Of a stretch of DNA of 64,000 nucleotides, positions 17,954 to 27,177 are shown in pieces. A model generated the notes under the pieces. That model saw only the letters and a program-made list of their open reading frames with translations. It was not told the origin of the DNA and did no database searches. Position numbers and translations under genes: made by a program. Origin of the DNA: Litorivita sp050633545 (lineage in GTDB: Bacteria; Pseudomonadota; Alphaproteobacteria; Rhodobacterales; Rhodobacteraceae); NCBI GenBank assembly GCA_050633545.1, contig JBOEGS010000001.1, positions 62,001-126,000 of the forward strand, in the 5' to 3' direction. Position 1 is the first letter of the stretch; every line of letters starts with the position of its first letter.

Positions 17954-18862
17954 TTACCCGCCCATCTCAACTATCACAGCCCCCGCTGCGATCAATGCCA
18001 TAAGGGCAACGCGGCGCGGGCCGACGGTTTCCTTGAGCACCAGCCAGCCGATCAACGCCGCAAAGACCGCCGAGGTTTCGCGCAAAACGGCGGCCTCGCC
18101 GACATTGTCGAGCCGCGTCGCCAACATGATCGAGCCAAAGGAGAAAAACGCCACCACCGCCCCCAAAATGCCGCGCGACAGCAGCGGGCCAAGCGCGGGG
18201 CGCGCCTGTGCGGGCATGGCGCGGTAGCGCCGGTAGGCCAAGGGCGGCATGGCGACGGAATCGACCACAAAGAACCATGCCAGAAAGGTGAAGGGGTCCG
18301 GCGTGCTGCGGATGCCGTAGGCGTCATAGGTGGTATAAAGGGCGACGAAAAACCCCGTCACCACCGCCAGCATCAGCGCCGTCACAAGCGTGTCGCGCGC
18401 CACTTGCAGATGGCGGTAATTATAGGCGGCAAGGCCGAATATCCCCGTCACAAGCACCGCCACGCCGAGCCATTGCAAAGCGTTGAAATGCTCGCCGAAA
18501 ATCCACCCCGCGCCGATGACCGTGAACAGCGGGCCGGTGCCGCGCACCACCGGATAGACCACGGTAAAGGCGCCCTTGGTATAGGCCTGCGCTTGCAGGG
18601 TTTTATAGGCCAGATGGATGACAAATGCGCCGCCAAGGATCGGCCAAAGCTGCGGCTCGGGCCATGGCACGACAAAGAGCGCGAAGGGCAAGGCCATCAA
18701 CCCGTAGGAAAAATCAATCGCACCGCGGCTGAGCCACGGATCATGCCGCCCCTTTTGCAGCGCGCCGAAGAGCGCGTGTAAAAACGCCGCCGTGAGCGCA
18801 AGGATCAGCGCAAGATCATGGCCCGCCTCGGTCCCTTCGAGCGAGATCAGCCATGCGCTCAT
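17954..18862 (-). CDS. EamA/DMT-family transporter
   Basis: A 302-residue membrane protein with ten predicted helices in two EamA repeats. Typical features are the early LTAAFLHALFGALQKG, the end of the first repeat VYPVVRGTGPLFTVIGAGWIFGEH, and the end of the second RETSAVFAALIGWLVLKETVG. It probably moves a small metabolite across the inner membrane; the substrate is unknown. The start is three bases from the stop codon of the upstream small gene, so the two are likely co-translated in one operon with ftsY. Confidence 0.88.
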   Translation of the reverse strand: MSAWLISLEGTEAGHDLALILALTAAFLHALFGALQKGRHDPWLSRGAIDFSYGLMALPFALFVVPWPEPQLWPILGGAFVIHLAYKTLQAQAYTKGAFTVVYPVVRGTGPLFTVIGAGWIFGEHFNALQWLGVAVLVTGIFGLAAYNYRHLQVARDTLVTALMLAVVTGFFVALYTTYDAYGIRSTPDPFTFLAWFFVVDSVAMPPLAYRRYRAMPAQARPALGPLLSRGILGAVVAFFSFGSIMLATRLDNVGEAAVLRETSAVFAALIGWLVLKETVGPRRVALMALIAAGAVIVEMGG

Positions 18863-18865
18863 CGC

Positions 18866-19303
18866 CTAGACGCACAAACGCGGAGCAGAGGGATCGCGCA
18901 GCCGCGCCGCAACCGGCGAGATATCGATCCGCTTGCCGTCATGGGTCACGATTTCCTCGCCCGCTTCGGCCAGATATGCATATTGCTCGATCAGCTCGGC
19001 CTGTATCGCCTCGATGATGAAGCGCGAGCGATAGGCGCGCCGCACCGCCAGATCGAAAATCCGCGGCAAGGCGCCGTCGATATTTTGGTCCCACACCAGA
19101 CGGCCGAAACCCACCAGTTCCTCGCCATCCATCAAGGCGCATTCGGAAAACAGGCAGCGCTCCTCGGTCCATGTTTCCTCGGCCTCCGACGGGCGCAGCC
19201 GCGCCTCCTCGATCAGGTCTTGCACCGCATCATACATCGCCGCGCCATCCACCCCGACAGGGCCCGCGCCCTGCAGGTTCATCGTATCACAGAGTTCAAG
19301 CAT
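18866..19303 (-). CDS. Small protein coupled to ftsY, weakly GNAT-like
   Basis: A 145-residue soluble protein whose ATG overlaps the end of ftsY by eight bases. I do not recognise a named family. The stretch GEELVGFGRLVWD followed by RIFDLAVRRAYRSRFIIEAI resembles strands 2-4 and the acetyl-CoA loop of GNAT acetyltransferases, but the (Q/R)xxGx(G/A) loop is replaced by RSRFII, so acetyl-CoA binding is doubtful. It ends three bases before the transporter start. Possibly a degenerate or specialised GNAT fold. Confidence 0.7.
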   Translation of the reverse strand: MLELCDTMNLQGAGPVGVDGAAMYDAVQDLIEEARLRPSEAEETWTEERCLFSECALMDGEELVGFGRLVWDQNIDGALPRIFDLAVRRAYRSRFIIEAIQAELIEQYAYLAEAGEEIVTHDGKRIDISPVAARLRDPSAPRLCV

Positions 19304-20786
19304 CGAGACCGGTCAGCGCCTTTGCAAAATCTTCAGGGTCAAACGGCGACAGATCGTCGATCTGCTCGCCCACGCCGATCGCATGGATCGGCAGGCCGAA
19401 TTTATCGGCCAAAGCCACCAGAACGCCGCCCTTGGCGGTGCCGTCCAGTTTGGTCATCACAAGCCCCGTCACATCGGCCAGCTTCTGGAAGGTCTCCACT
19501 TGGCTGAGCGCGTTCTGGCCGGTTGTGGCATCCAGAACCAAGAGGGTGTTATGGGGGGCGGAGGGGTCTTTCTTGCGGATCACGCGGACGATTTTGGCCA
19601 ATTCCTCCATCAGATCGCTGCGGTTTTGAAGCCGTCCCGCCGTGTCGATCATCAACAAATCGGCCCCATCCGCCTCGGCGCGGGTCATCGCGTCAAAGGC
19701 AAGGCTGGCGGGGTCCGACCCTTCGGGCGCAGTCAGGACCGGCACGCCCGCGCGCTCGCCCCAGACCTGCAATTGCCCGACGGCGGCGGCGCGAAACGTA
19801 TCGCCCGCCGCGATCACCACGGATTTACCCGCCGCTTTGAACTGGCTGGCCAGCTTGCCGATGGTGGTGGTTTTGCCCGAGCCGTTGACCCCGACGACCA
19901 AGACCACCTGCGGGCGTTTGGGATAGATCGGCATCGGGCGCGCGACCGGCTCCATGATGCGGGTGACCTCGGCGGCCAGAAGGCGTTTGATCTCGTCGGC
20001 CGAGAGCTTTTTGCCAAAGCGCCCTTCGGCCATATTGGCGGTGACGCGCAGCGCCGTATCAACGCCCATATCGGCCGAGATCAGCAGCTCTTCGAGCTGT
20101 TCGAGCATATCGTCGTCGAGCACGCGGCGCTTGGTGACCAGCGGCAGCGCGGGCATGGATTTGGGTTTGGCGGCAGGGGCTTGGGGGGCCTGCTCGGGGG
20201 CCTCTTGCGGCGCGGCGGCGGCTTTGCCGCGGCCCAGCATCCGCCCGATCAAACCGGCGCGCGGCGGCGCGGCGGCGGCGCTTGGGGCGCTGTGCATGCC
20301 GGGGGTGCCGGGGGCGGGCGCCTCTTGCGGAACTTCGGCAGGCGGCGCGGCGGGCACCTCTACGGGAGCGGGCTGCGGCGCCTCGACGGGCTTTTCTACG
20401 GGCTTTTCGACGGGCGGCTCGGCGGGCGGCGCGGCAGGCACCTCTACGGGCGGCGCGGCGGGGGCTTCGCTTGGGGCCTTGCTCGGGTCCGAGGCAGGCA
20501 GCTCTTGCGGCGCGGGTGCGGGCACTTGCTCGGGCGCGGGCTGCGCCTCGGCGACAGGGGCGGGATCGGCTTCGCGGGCAGGTTCGGGTTCAGGCGTTTG
20601 TTCAGACGTTTGTTCTGGCGCAGGTTCTGGCGCGGCTTGCGGCGCGGGCTGTGCCGCGACCTCGGGGGCCGCCTCGGGCGCGGCCACCTCTTCCTCGCCG
20701 CCGTCCTCGACAATCGCATCCAGCCCCTGCTCCAGTTTGGACGAGGATTTGAACAGGCGATCTTTGAGTTTCGAGAAAAAGGCCAT
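19296..20786 (-). CDS. ftsY: Signal recognition particle receptor FtsY
   Basis: A 496-residue GTPase that docks SRP-ribosome complexes at the inner membrane. The N-terminal A domain (about 30-205) is extreme low complexity, almost only Ala, Pro, Glu and Val. The N domain begins near 215, and the G domain has the P-loop GVNGSGKT (299-306), DTAGR (381-385) and TKLDGT (445-450). The core is complete. The long acidic Pro/Ala linker is common in alphaproteobacteria. Its end overlaps the next gene by eight bases. Confidence 0.97.
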   Translation of the reverse strand: MAFFSKLKDRLFKSSSKLEQGLDAIVEDGGEEEVAAPEAAPEVAAQPAPQAAPEPAPEQTSEQTPEPEPAREADPAPVAEAQPAPEQVPAPAPQELPASDPSKAPSEAPAAPPVEVPAAPPAEPPVEKPVEKPVEAPQPAPVEVPAAPPAEVPQEAPAPGTPGMHSAPSAAAAPPRAGLIGRMLGRGKAAAAPQEAPEQAPQAPAAKPKSMPALPLVTKRRVLDDDMLEQLEELLISADMGVDTALRVTANMAEGRFGKKLSADEIKRLLAAEVTRIMEPVARPMPIYPKRPQVVLVVGVNGSGKTTTIGKLASQFKAAGKSVVIAAGDTFRAAAVGQLQVWGERAGVPVLTAPEGSDPASLAFDAMTRAEADGADLLMIDTAGRLQNRSDLMEELAKIVRVIRKKDPSAPHNTLLVLDATTGQNALSQVETFQKLADVTGLVMTKLDGTAKGGVLVALADKFGLPIHAIGVGEQIDDLSPFDPEDFAKALTGLDA

Positions 20787-21102
20787 TACGCGCTCCGCTT
20801 TGATCGCCCCTCACCTAATGCCCTGCGCGCCAAGATGGAAGAGCCTGCATCGCCCGCCGCCCCGCGCCGCGCCGATTCGAGGCCGAAAATCCGCCGCCAC
20901 CGCGCCGTGCGCGCGCCCTGCGGCGCATGTATGGCGCATGTATGATGCAAAGCCGCCACGCCCGCCCCCCATATTTTGCGCCGCATGGGCGCCCGACCAC
21001 CATGCCTTGAAATCACCATAGGGCTGCCTGAAATCTTAACATTGTCTGCGCTATCACGGGGCCAATCGGTTAAAAATGGCCCGTCAAAGGAGCACGACCC
21101 CC
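20787..21102. promoter_or_regulatory. Divergent intergenic region, ftsY and alkB-like gene
   Basis: About 316 bases between ftsY (leftward) and the AlkB-like gene (rightward). It must hold the ftsY promoter. The right half is less GC-rich (GAAATCTTAACATTGTCTG around 21030-21048) and could hold the rightward promoter. A ribosome site AAAGGAG lies at 21086-21092. I see no gene or structured RNA. Confidence 0.35.
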
Positions 21103-22281
21103 ATGTTCGGCTTTACCCTCATCACCCTTGCGCCGGTGCTTTTGCTGGCGCTGTCGGCCGCATATGGCGGGCCGGTGATTTGGGCCGCCTTGGCCTATAT
21201 GTCTGTCTTTGCCTTTCTGTGCGACCGGCTCAGCGTCGGGGCGGCGCGCGCCGCCGATCCGGGTGCGGAGTTTCCCGCCGGAAAGGGGCTGTCGGCGGTT
21301 TTGGGCCTCGCGCATCTGCCGCTGCTGGCGCTGGCGCTTTGGGCGGTGGCGGGGCCATCGGGGCTGGACCCTGTGCACCGCATCGGGGCCTTTGCCGCCT
21401 TCGGGCTGTTTTTCGGCCAGATCAGCCACCCCAACGCCCATGAATTGATCCACCGCGCCGCCCGCCTGCCGCGCGTTTTGGGCAAATGGGTCTATTGTTC
21501 CTTGCTGATCGGCCATCATGCCTCGGCCCATCCCAAGGTGCATCACGTTTGGGCCGCCTCCGAGCGCGACCCCGCCTCGGCCCCTCTGGGCATGGGGTTT
21601 TATCGTTATTTTCCAAAGGCTTTCATCGGCAGCTTCACCGCAGGTCTGCGCGCCGAAAACGAGATGCGGGCGCGCAAATCGACGCCGCCGCGCGCGCTCG
21701 GCCACCCTTATGTTTTCTATATCGCCGCCTCGGCGCTTGTGGCGGGGCTCAGCGCGCTGGCCTTTGGCGCGGCGGGGGTGCTGGCCTTGATCGGGCTGGG
21801 GCTCTATGCGCAGCTTCAGCTCTTCTTGAGCGATTATGTGCAGCATTACGGATTGCGGCGCGGGCGCCTACCCAATGGCAAGCTCGAACCCGTCGGCCCG
21901 CAACATTCGTGGAATGCGCCGCAATGGTTCACCTCGGCGATGATGCTCAATGCGCCGCGCCATTCGGACCATCATCTTAACCCGCAGCGCCCCTATCCCG
22001 GATTGCGGCTTGATGCCGATACCATGCCGATCCTGCCCTATTCCTTGCCGGTCATGGTGTTGATGGCGCTGTGGCCCGCGCGGTTTCGCGCCCTGATGGA
22101 CCCGCTCGCCGCCCCGTGGCAGCCCCATTGGGAGGGGCAAAGCCGCACGTCCGCCGCTCCCGCCAGCGATTTTTCGCAAGCGGGCGCGCAGGGGGTAAAA
22201 TCGGGTGGCGCAGCGGCGCAAAACGGGCGTAAGCTAAGCCATGATGTGCCCGTTTTTGACCGCCGCGACACCCCCAGCTAA
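21103..22281 (+). CDS. AlkB-like membrane di-iron hydroxylase/desaturase
   Basis: A 392-residue membrane protein with the eight-histidine pattern of alkane monooxygenases and fatty-acid desaturases: HPNAHELIH (109-117), HHASAHPKVHH (138-148), DYVQHYG (His248) and APRHSDHHLNP (His287, 290, 291). Helices lie at about 5-40, 65-85, 92-108 and 200-245. The length and NSWNAP-like context (SWNAPQWFTSAM) favour alkane 1-monooxygenase over acyl desaturase. It would hydroxylate medium-chain alkanes or related substrates with a rubredoxin; none lies nearby. The ATG at 21103 follows AAAGGAG by ten bases. The C-terminus has a low-complexity tail and overlaps the next gene by 41 bases. Confidence 0.88.
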   Translation: MFGFTLITLAPVLLLALSAAYGGPVIWAALAYMSVFAFLCDRLSVGAARAADPGAEFPAGKGLSAVLGLAHLPLLALALWAVAGPSGLDPVHRIGAFAAFGLFFGQISHPNAHELIHRAARLPRVLGKWVYCSLLIGHHASAHPKVHHVWAASERDPASAPLGMGFYRYFPKAFIGSFTAGLRAENEMRARKSTPPRALGHPYVFYIAASALVAGLSALAFGAAGVLALIGLGLYAQLQLFLSDYVQHYGLRRGRLPNGKLEPVGPQHSWNAPQWFTSAMMLNAPRHSDHHLNPQRPYPGLRLDADTMPILPYSLPVMVLMALWPARFRALMDPLAAPWQPHWEGQSRTSAAPASDFSQAGAQGVKSGGAAAQNGRKLSHDVPVFDRRDTPS

Positions 22282-22756
22282 CCGCCCCCGCGCGCCCCTG
22301 CGCCGCGCGCCGCGCGCGCCTTGGGGCGCGGTCTGCGCTCTATGCGCGCTGATGCTTGGCGCGTGGCTCGCGCCCCTGAGCGCCGCCGCACAGCAGGCCC
22401 CCGCCGCCCCGATATCAGGCGCCATGACGGGCGCCGAATTTGACGCCTATTCACGCGGCAAAACCTTTTATTTTGCCGAAGGCGGCACGCCCTATGGCGC
22501 CGAGGAATACCTCGATAACCGCCGCGTGCGTTGGTCGTTTCTCGACGGGCAATGCAAGGAGGGTTGGTGGTATGAAGAGGGCGAGATGATCTGTTTCGTC
22601 TATGAGGACCGCCCCGATCCGCAATGCTGGAGCTTTGTGCAAAGCGCCGCAGGGCTGATCGCGACCTACCAAAACGACCCGACGCTGACCGAATTATACG
22701 AGGTGCAAAAAAGCCCCGAGCCGTTGCTCTGCCTCGGGCCGGGGCTCGGGGTGTAG
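22241..22756 (+). CDS. Secreted protein of unknown function
   Basis: Up to 171 residues. A long basic lead is followed by a hydrophobic stretch and a likely cleavage after LSAAAQQ (about residues 35-52), so the protein is exported. The mature part has a compact Trp/Cys/Glu-rich domain (EEYLDNRRVRWSF, DGQCKEGWWYEEGEMICFVY, then DPQCWSF) with three conserved-looking Cys. It is like small periplasmic DUF995-type proteins of Rhodobacterales, though I am not sure of the family. The first start at 22241 lies inside the preceding gene; a later ATG (residue 38) would leave a shorter signal peptide. Confidence 0.7.
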   Translation: MMCPFLTAATPPANRPRAPLRRAPRAPWGAVCALCALMLGAWLAPLSAAAQQAPAAPISGAMTGAEFDAYSRGKTFYFAEGGTPYGAEEYLDNRRVRWSFLDGQCKEGWWYEEGEMICFVYEDRPDPQCWSFVQSAAGLIATYQNDPTLTELYEVQKSPEPLLCLGPGLGV

Positions 22757-22899
22757 GGGCGCCAAGGCGCGGGGCGCAACACTGGTTTTCTCACCGTGAC
22801 GAGGCGTCTTTTCAACAAAGTGCGCCTGCTCTACCGTTGGCATCAAAGGCAATGCCGCGATGACAACGCGATCAACTGCGGCGAACGGACGAGTGACTG

Positions 22900-23097
22900 A
22901 TGGCTGATTTTACCGGTGCGATATTCTTTTTGGCTTTCATAGGCTTCGTCATATGGCTGTATATTATGCTCCCCGCGTCCATGGCCAAGAACCGCAATCG
23001 CAGCCCCGTGATCTGGGTGCTGATCGCCATAGTCGGCAGCCCGATCCTCGCCGTCTTGTTGCTCATCGCAATGGGCGAAACCACAGACCACACCTAG
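22900..23097 (+). CDS. Small two-helix membrane protein
   Basis: A 65-residue protein (MADFTGAIFFLAFIGFVIWL...) with two hydrophobic helices (about 6-27 and 38-58) joined by a basic turn SMAKNRNRSP, ending in a polar tail. The arrangement is like a small hairpin membrane protein; function unknown. A moderate ribosome site (ACGGACGAG) lies before the ATG. Nothing else shares the strand closely. Confidence 0.6.
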   Translation: MADFTGAIFFLAFIGFVIWLYIMLPASMAKNRNRSPVIWVLIAIVGSPILAVLLLIAMGETTDHT

Positions 23098-23172
23098 AGC
23101 CGCGCGTGCCGGACAAGCCTTGGGCGCCGGTCTTCGCGATGCGCTGATGCTGCGCCCCATGCGCACATCCGC

Positions 23173-24705
23173 TCAAAACAAATTTCCCTGTTCGGGCGGC
23201 GGCTTCTTCGCGGCGGGTTTCTTGGCCGCTTTGGAGGAGGGTTTCGGGGTAGGATTGGCCGTGGCCGATACGCCGCCGCCCTCGCCGCCCGCCGTCATGC
23301 GGCCATCGGCGAATTCGATCTCCAATGCCCCTGCCGCGCGGGCGGCCGCGACGGTGGTGACCACACCATCCGCGCCGCGCACCACGGCGTAGCCGCGCGC
23401 CAGCGTTGCCTTATAGCTCAAGGTCTCGCGCATCCGCTCGGCGGTCTCGATGCGGCTGCGCCATCCATCGACTTGCCGCGCCCCCGCCCCCGCAAGCCGC
23501 ATTTGCAGCGCGGCGAAATCGCTGCGTTTGCGGGCGATGTCGCGGCTGATCGCGCCGATGTTCAACTTGTCGCTGCGCCGTCCCAAGGCCTCGCGCTTGC
23601 GCTCCACCGCGCTGCGCAGCACCGACGGGCGCAGGCTCGCCCCCGCATCGGCCAGTTTGACGCGCCGCCCCTGCACGGCGCGCAGCAGCGCGGCGGGCAG
23701 CCGCTCGCCCCATGTGTCCATCCGTTGGCGCGGCCCGTCGAGCAGCATTTCGGCGCGTGGCAAGGCACGGCTCAGATCGCGCAGCCGCTGGCCGCGTTGG
23801 GTCAATCGATCCGACAGGGCGCGGCCCATGCGGGCCTCCTGATCGCCCAGCCATGCCAAAAGCTCATGGCGCACCGGCACGGCCATTTCGGCGGCGGCTG
23901 TCGGCGTCGGGGCGCGGCGGTCGGAAGTGAAATCGATCAGCGTGGTGTCGGTCTCGTGCCCCACGGCCGAGATCAGCGGAATATCCGACGCCGCCGCCGC
24001 CCGCGCCACGCCTTCGTCGTTAAAGCCCCATAGGTCTTCGAGCGATCCGCCGCCGCGCGCGACGATCAACAGATCGGGGCGCGGCAATGCGCCGCCGGTG
24101 CTCATCGCGTTGAACCCCTCGATGGCGCGGATCACCTCGGCGGGGCATTTCTCGCCCTGCACCGCCACAGGCCAGATCAGAACCTTGCGCGGAAAACGGT
24201 CGCGCAAGCGGTGCAAAATATCGCGGATCACCGCGCCCGAGGGCGAGGTCACCACGCCGATCACCTCGGGCAGATAGGGCAAAGGCTTCTTGCGTGCGGA
24301 GTCAAACAGCCCCTCGCCCGCCAGCTTTTCCTTGCGCCGCTCCAGCATCGCCATAAGCGCGCCGACCCCTGCGGGTTTGAGATCCTCGATCACCAGTTGG
24401 TATTTCGATTGCCCGCCAAAGGTGGTGATGCGGCCCGTGGCGACGACCTCCATCCCCTCTTCGGGGCGGGTCGTGATGCGGGCGGCCACGCCTTTCCACA
24501 TCACCGCCGAGATCACCGATTTGTCGTCCTTGAGGTCCAGATAGACATGGCCCGAGCGCGGAAAGCTGCAGCGGCCGATTTCGGCGCGGATGCGCACATG
24601 GGAAAACTCGCCCTCGATCACCCGTTTGATCGCGCCGGAAATTTCCGTGACGCTGAATTCGGGGGCGTTTTGACCCTCAAGTGGATCGTCGATCAGGTCG
24701 GACAT
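23173..24705 (-). CDS. xseA: Exodeoxyribonuclease VII large subunit
   Basis: A 510-residue nuclease subunit that, with several XseB chains, degrades single-stranded DNA. The N-terminal OB-fold (about 15-115) contains GHVYLDLKD. The catalytic core shows GVVTSPSGAVIRDILHRLRD, ARGGGSLEDLWGFNDE and SAVGHETDTTLIDF. A coiled-coil region (about 290-430) follows, then a Lys/Ala/Pro tail. Length is slightly above average because of that tail. xseB is not in the window. It is divergent from purD with about 115 bases between. Confidence 0.96.
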   Translation of the reverse strand: MSDLIDDPLEGQNAPEFSVTEISGAIKRVIEGEFSHVRIRAEIGRCSFPRSGHVYLDLKDDKSVISAVMWKGVAARITTRPEEGMEVVATGRITTFGGQSKYQLVIEDLKPAGVGALMAMLERRKEKLAGEGLFDSARKKPLPYLPEVIGVVTSPSGAVIRDILHRLRDRFPRKVLIWPVAVQGEKCPAEVIRAIEGFNAMSTGGALPRPDLLIVARGGGSLEDLWGFNDEGVARAAAASDIPLISAVGHETDTTLIDFTSDRRAPTPTAAAEMAVPVRHELLAWLGDQEARMGRALSDRLTQRGQRLRDLSRALPRAEMLLDGPRQRMDTWGERLPAALLRAVQGRRVKLADAGASLRPSVLRSAVERKREALGRRSDKLNIGAISRDIARKRSDFAALQMRLAGAGARQVDGWRSRIETAERMRETLSYKATLARGYAVVRGADGVVTTVAAARAAGALEIEFADGRMTAGGEGGGVSATANPTPKPSSKAAKKPAAKKPPPEQGNLF

Positions 24706-24820
24706 GAGCGGGCCTTCGGGTTTTGCATCTGTTTTGCCGCAGCGGCGGGCGCGCGGCTTGCGGGTCGCGCGCGCTCAGTCTAGAACGCCGCCAAGCAAAG
24801 GCCAAGCAGGAGTGCGCCCG

Positions 24821-26083
24821 ATGAACATCCTTATCCTTGGCGGCGGTGGCCGCGAACATGCGCTGGCTTGGGCCGTGATGCAAAACCCCAAATGCGACAA
24901 ATTGATTGTCGCGCCAGGCAATGCAGGGATCGCGGCGATTGCGGAATGCGCCTCGATCGACATCAATGATGGCGCGGCGGTGGTCGGTTTTGCCGAAGAA
25001 AACGCGGTGGAATTTGTGATCATTGGGCCGGAGGCGCCCTTGGCTGCGGGCGTGGCCGACCGGCTGCGCGATGCGGGGATTTTGGTCTTTGGCCCCTCGG
25101 GCGCGGCCTCGCGGCTGGAAAGCTCGAAAAGCTTTACCAAAGAGATTTGCGATGCGGCGGGCGCCCCCACGGCGGGCTATGGCCATTTCAAGGAGGCCGA
25201 AGCCGCCAAGGCCCATATCCGCAAAAACGGCGCGCCCATCGTGGTCAAGGCCGACGGTTTGGCGGCGGGCAAAGGCGTGATCGTTGCGATGGACGAGCAA
25301 ACCGCATTGGACGCGATTGACGATATGTTCGGCGGCGCCTTTGGCGGCGCGGGCGCCGAGGTGGTGATCGAGGAATTCATGGAGGGCGAAGAGGCCTCCT
25401 ATTTCATCTTGTGCGACGGCGAGGACGCCCTGCCCATCGGCACGGCGCAGGACCACAAACGCGCCTATGACGGCGACGAAGGTCCCAATACGGGCGGCAT
25501 GGGGGCCTATAGCCCCGCGCCCGTTCTAAGCGACGCGATTGCGCAAAAGGCGATGGATGAAATCGTCTACCCGACCCTGCGCGAGATGGTGGCGCGCGGC
25601 ACGCCCTATCAAGGGGTGCTTTATGTAGGGTTGATGATCAAGGACGGGCAACCGCGCCTTGTCGAATATAACGTGCGCTTCGGCGATCCCGAATGTCAGG
25701 TTTTGATGATGCGCCTTGGCGCGCAGGTGCTTGATCTGCTGCATGCCGCCGCCGAAGGGCGTTTGGCGCAGGCGCAGGTCAATTGGGCCGACGATCATGC
25801 GCTGACCGTTGTGATGGCCGCCAATGGCTATCCGGGTGAGTATGCCAAAGGCACGGTGATCAAAGGGCTGGACGCCCTGCCCGAGACCAGCACGCAGATG
25901 TGTTTTCACGCAGGCACCGCCGAAAAAGACGGCGTAATCGTCAGCGCCGGCGGGCGGGTTTTGAACGTCACCGCGCGCGGGGCGACATTGGCCGAGGCGC
26001 AAAAGGCGGCCTATGCGATGGTTGATGCGATTGATTGGCCCGAAGGCTTCTGCCGCCGCGATATCGGCTGGCGCGCGCTGTAA
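24821..26083 (+). CDS. purD: Phosphoribosylamine-glycine ligase PurD
   Basis: A 420-residue ATP-grasp enzyme of purine synthesis that joins phosphoribosylamine and glycine. It shows the start MNILILGGGGREHALAWAV, the ATP-grasp lysine region PIVVKADGLAAGKGV, the signature DHKRAYDGDEGPNTGGMGA, and EYNVRFGDPECQ with the metal ligands. The frame is open earlier (24704), but the ATG at 24821 follows GCAGGAG and gives the exact family N-terminus. Length is normal. Confidence 0.98.
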   Translation: MNILILGGGGREHALAWAVMQNPKCDKLIVAPGNAGIAAIAECASIDINDGAAVVGFAEENAVEFVIIGPEAPLAAGVADRLRDAGILVFGPSGAASRLESSKSFTKEICDAAGAPTAGYGHFKEAEAAKAHIRKNGAPIVVKADGLAAGKGVIVAMDEQTALDAIDDMFGGAFGGAGAEVVIEEFMEGEEASYFILCDGEDALPIGTAQDHKRAYDGDEGPNTGGMGAYSPAPVLSDAIAQKAMDEIVYPTLREMVARGTPYQGVLYVGLMIKDGQPRLVEYNVRFGDPECQVLMMRLGAQVLDLLHAAAEGRLAQAQVNWADDHALTVVMAANGYPGEYAKGTVIKGLDALPETSTQMCFHAGTAEKDGVIVSAGGRVLNVTARGATLAEAQKAAYAMVDAIDWPEGFCRRDIGWRAL

Positions 26084-26218
26084 AACCGCCTGCGCGCGGC
26101 CCGGCCGCCGCGCCCTGCGGCTTTGGATGCACGCCCGAAATGTGATCGGGCGAAAAGCGCATCTTGATGGGGAGGCTCAGGCGCGCCCGTTATCGGTAAA
26201 GTTTCGGGAGCCTTCATA

Positions 26219-26250
26219 CCCGCCACTCAAATGACCCGCCACTCAAATGA
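26219..26250. repeat. Tandem duplication of 16 bp
   Basis: CCCGCCACTCAAATGA occurs twice head to tail (26219-26234, apart from one boundary base, and 26235-26250), just before the hflC terminator. It is short and probably a recent slippage event. Confidence 0.55.
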
Positions 26251-26285
26251 AAAGGGGCCAGCCATTTCTGACCAGCCCCGTTTTA
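26250..26285 (-). terminator. Terminator after hflC
   Basis: GGGGC pairs with GCCCC, with weaker pairing inside, between A and T tracts. On the minus strand it is followed by CTTTTCATTT. It lies about 20 bases beyond the hflC stop codon, so it ends the hflKC transcript. Confidence 0.7.
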
Positions 26286-26303
26286 TTGTTTGCTCAGCAC
26301 GGG

Positions 26304-27176
26304 TTAATTGCCCGCGTTGGCGTCCTTGAGGTAATTGAAGAACTCGCTATCGGGGTTCATCACCATCGACGAATTGCCCGATTTGAGCGCCGTGCGGTAG
26401 GCTTGCAGCGAGCGGTAGAAGTTGAAGAACTCCGGATCGGCGCCGTAAGCATCGGCAAAGATCGCGTTGCGGCGGGCATCGGCCTCACCGCGGATGATCT
26501 CCGATTGGCGCTGCGCATCCGAGACGATCTCGACCTGCGTCCGGTCGGCTTGGGCGCGGATACGCTGCGCGGCCTCGTTACCGCGGGCGATCTCGTCGGC
26601 GGCTTCGCGTTCACGCTCGGCCTCCATCCGCGCAAAGGTCGCGGCGAGGTTGGCCTCGGGCAGGTCGGTGCGTTTGAGGCGCACGTCGATGACCTCGAGG
26701 CCCAGCGCGCGCGCCTCGGCAATCGCCGCATTGCGGATGCGCAGCATCAAGGTCGCCCGATCCGAAGACAGGATTTCATTGGACGAGACCGAGCCGAGCA
26801 CCTCGCGCGTTTCGGCGCGCAGGATCGAATCGAGACGGCTCTCGGCAGAGCGGATGCCGCCCGCACCGACCGCTTGGCGGAACTGTTCGACATCGGCGAT
26901 GCGGTAGCGTGCAAAGGCGTCCACCTCAAGGCGGCGGTCGTCCGAGGGCGTGATTTGCAAGGTCTCGACATCGCGGCTCAGGATGCGGTCGTCATAGCGC
27001 ACCACCTCTTGGATGAGCGGCAGTTTAAACGCCAGACCGGGGTCTTCCTTGACGGCGACAACGCGGCCGAATTGCAAGACCAGCGCTTTTTCGCGCTCGT
27101 CCACGATAAAGACCGAGGACAAAACCCCCGCGATCAAGATCACTGCTACGGGTAGGAGAAAGGTTGATTTGCGCAT
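26304..27176 (-). CDS. hflC: Protease modulator HflC
   Basis: A 290-residue SPFH/stomatin-like membrane protein that forms a large periplasmic cage with HflK around FtsH. It has one N-terminal membrane anchor (about 6-24), the band-7 domain (VDEREKALVLQFGRVV, ILSRDVETLQITPSDDRRLEVD), and a long heptad-like coiled coil (about 180-245: EAEREREAADEIARGNEAAQ). The C-terminal FNFYRSLQAYRTAL is typical. The ATG lies one base from the hflK stop, so the two are coupled. No ftsH is in the window. Confidence 0.97.
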   Translation of the reverse strand: MRKSTFLLPVAVILIAGVLSSVFIVDEREKALVLQFGRVVAVKEDPGLAFKLPLIQEVVRYDDRILSRDVETLQITPSDDRRLEVDAFARYRIADVEQFRQAVGAGGIRSAESRLDSILRAETREVLGSVSSNEILSSDRATLMLRIRNAAIAEARALGLEVIDVRLKRTDLPEANLAATFARMEAEREREAADEIARGNEAAQRIRAQADRTQVEIVSDAQRQSEIIRGEADARRNAIFADAYGADPEFFNFYRSLQAYRTALKSGNSSMVMNPDSEFFNYLKDANAGN

Positions 27177-27177
27177 C

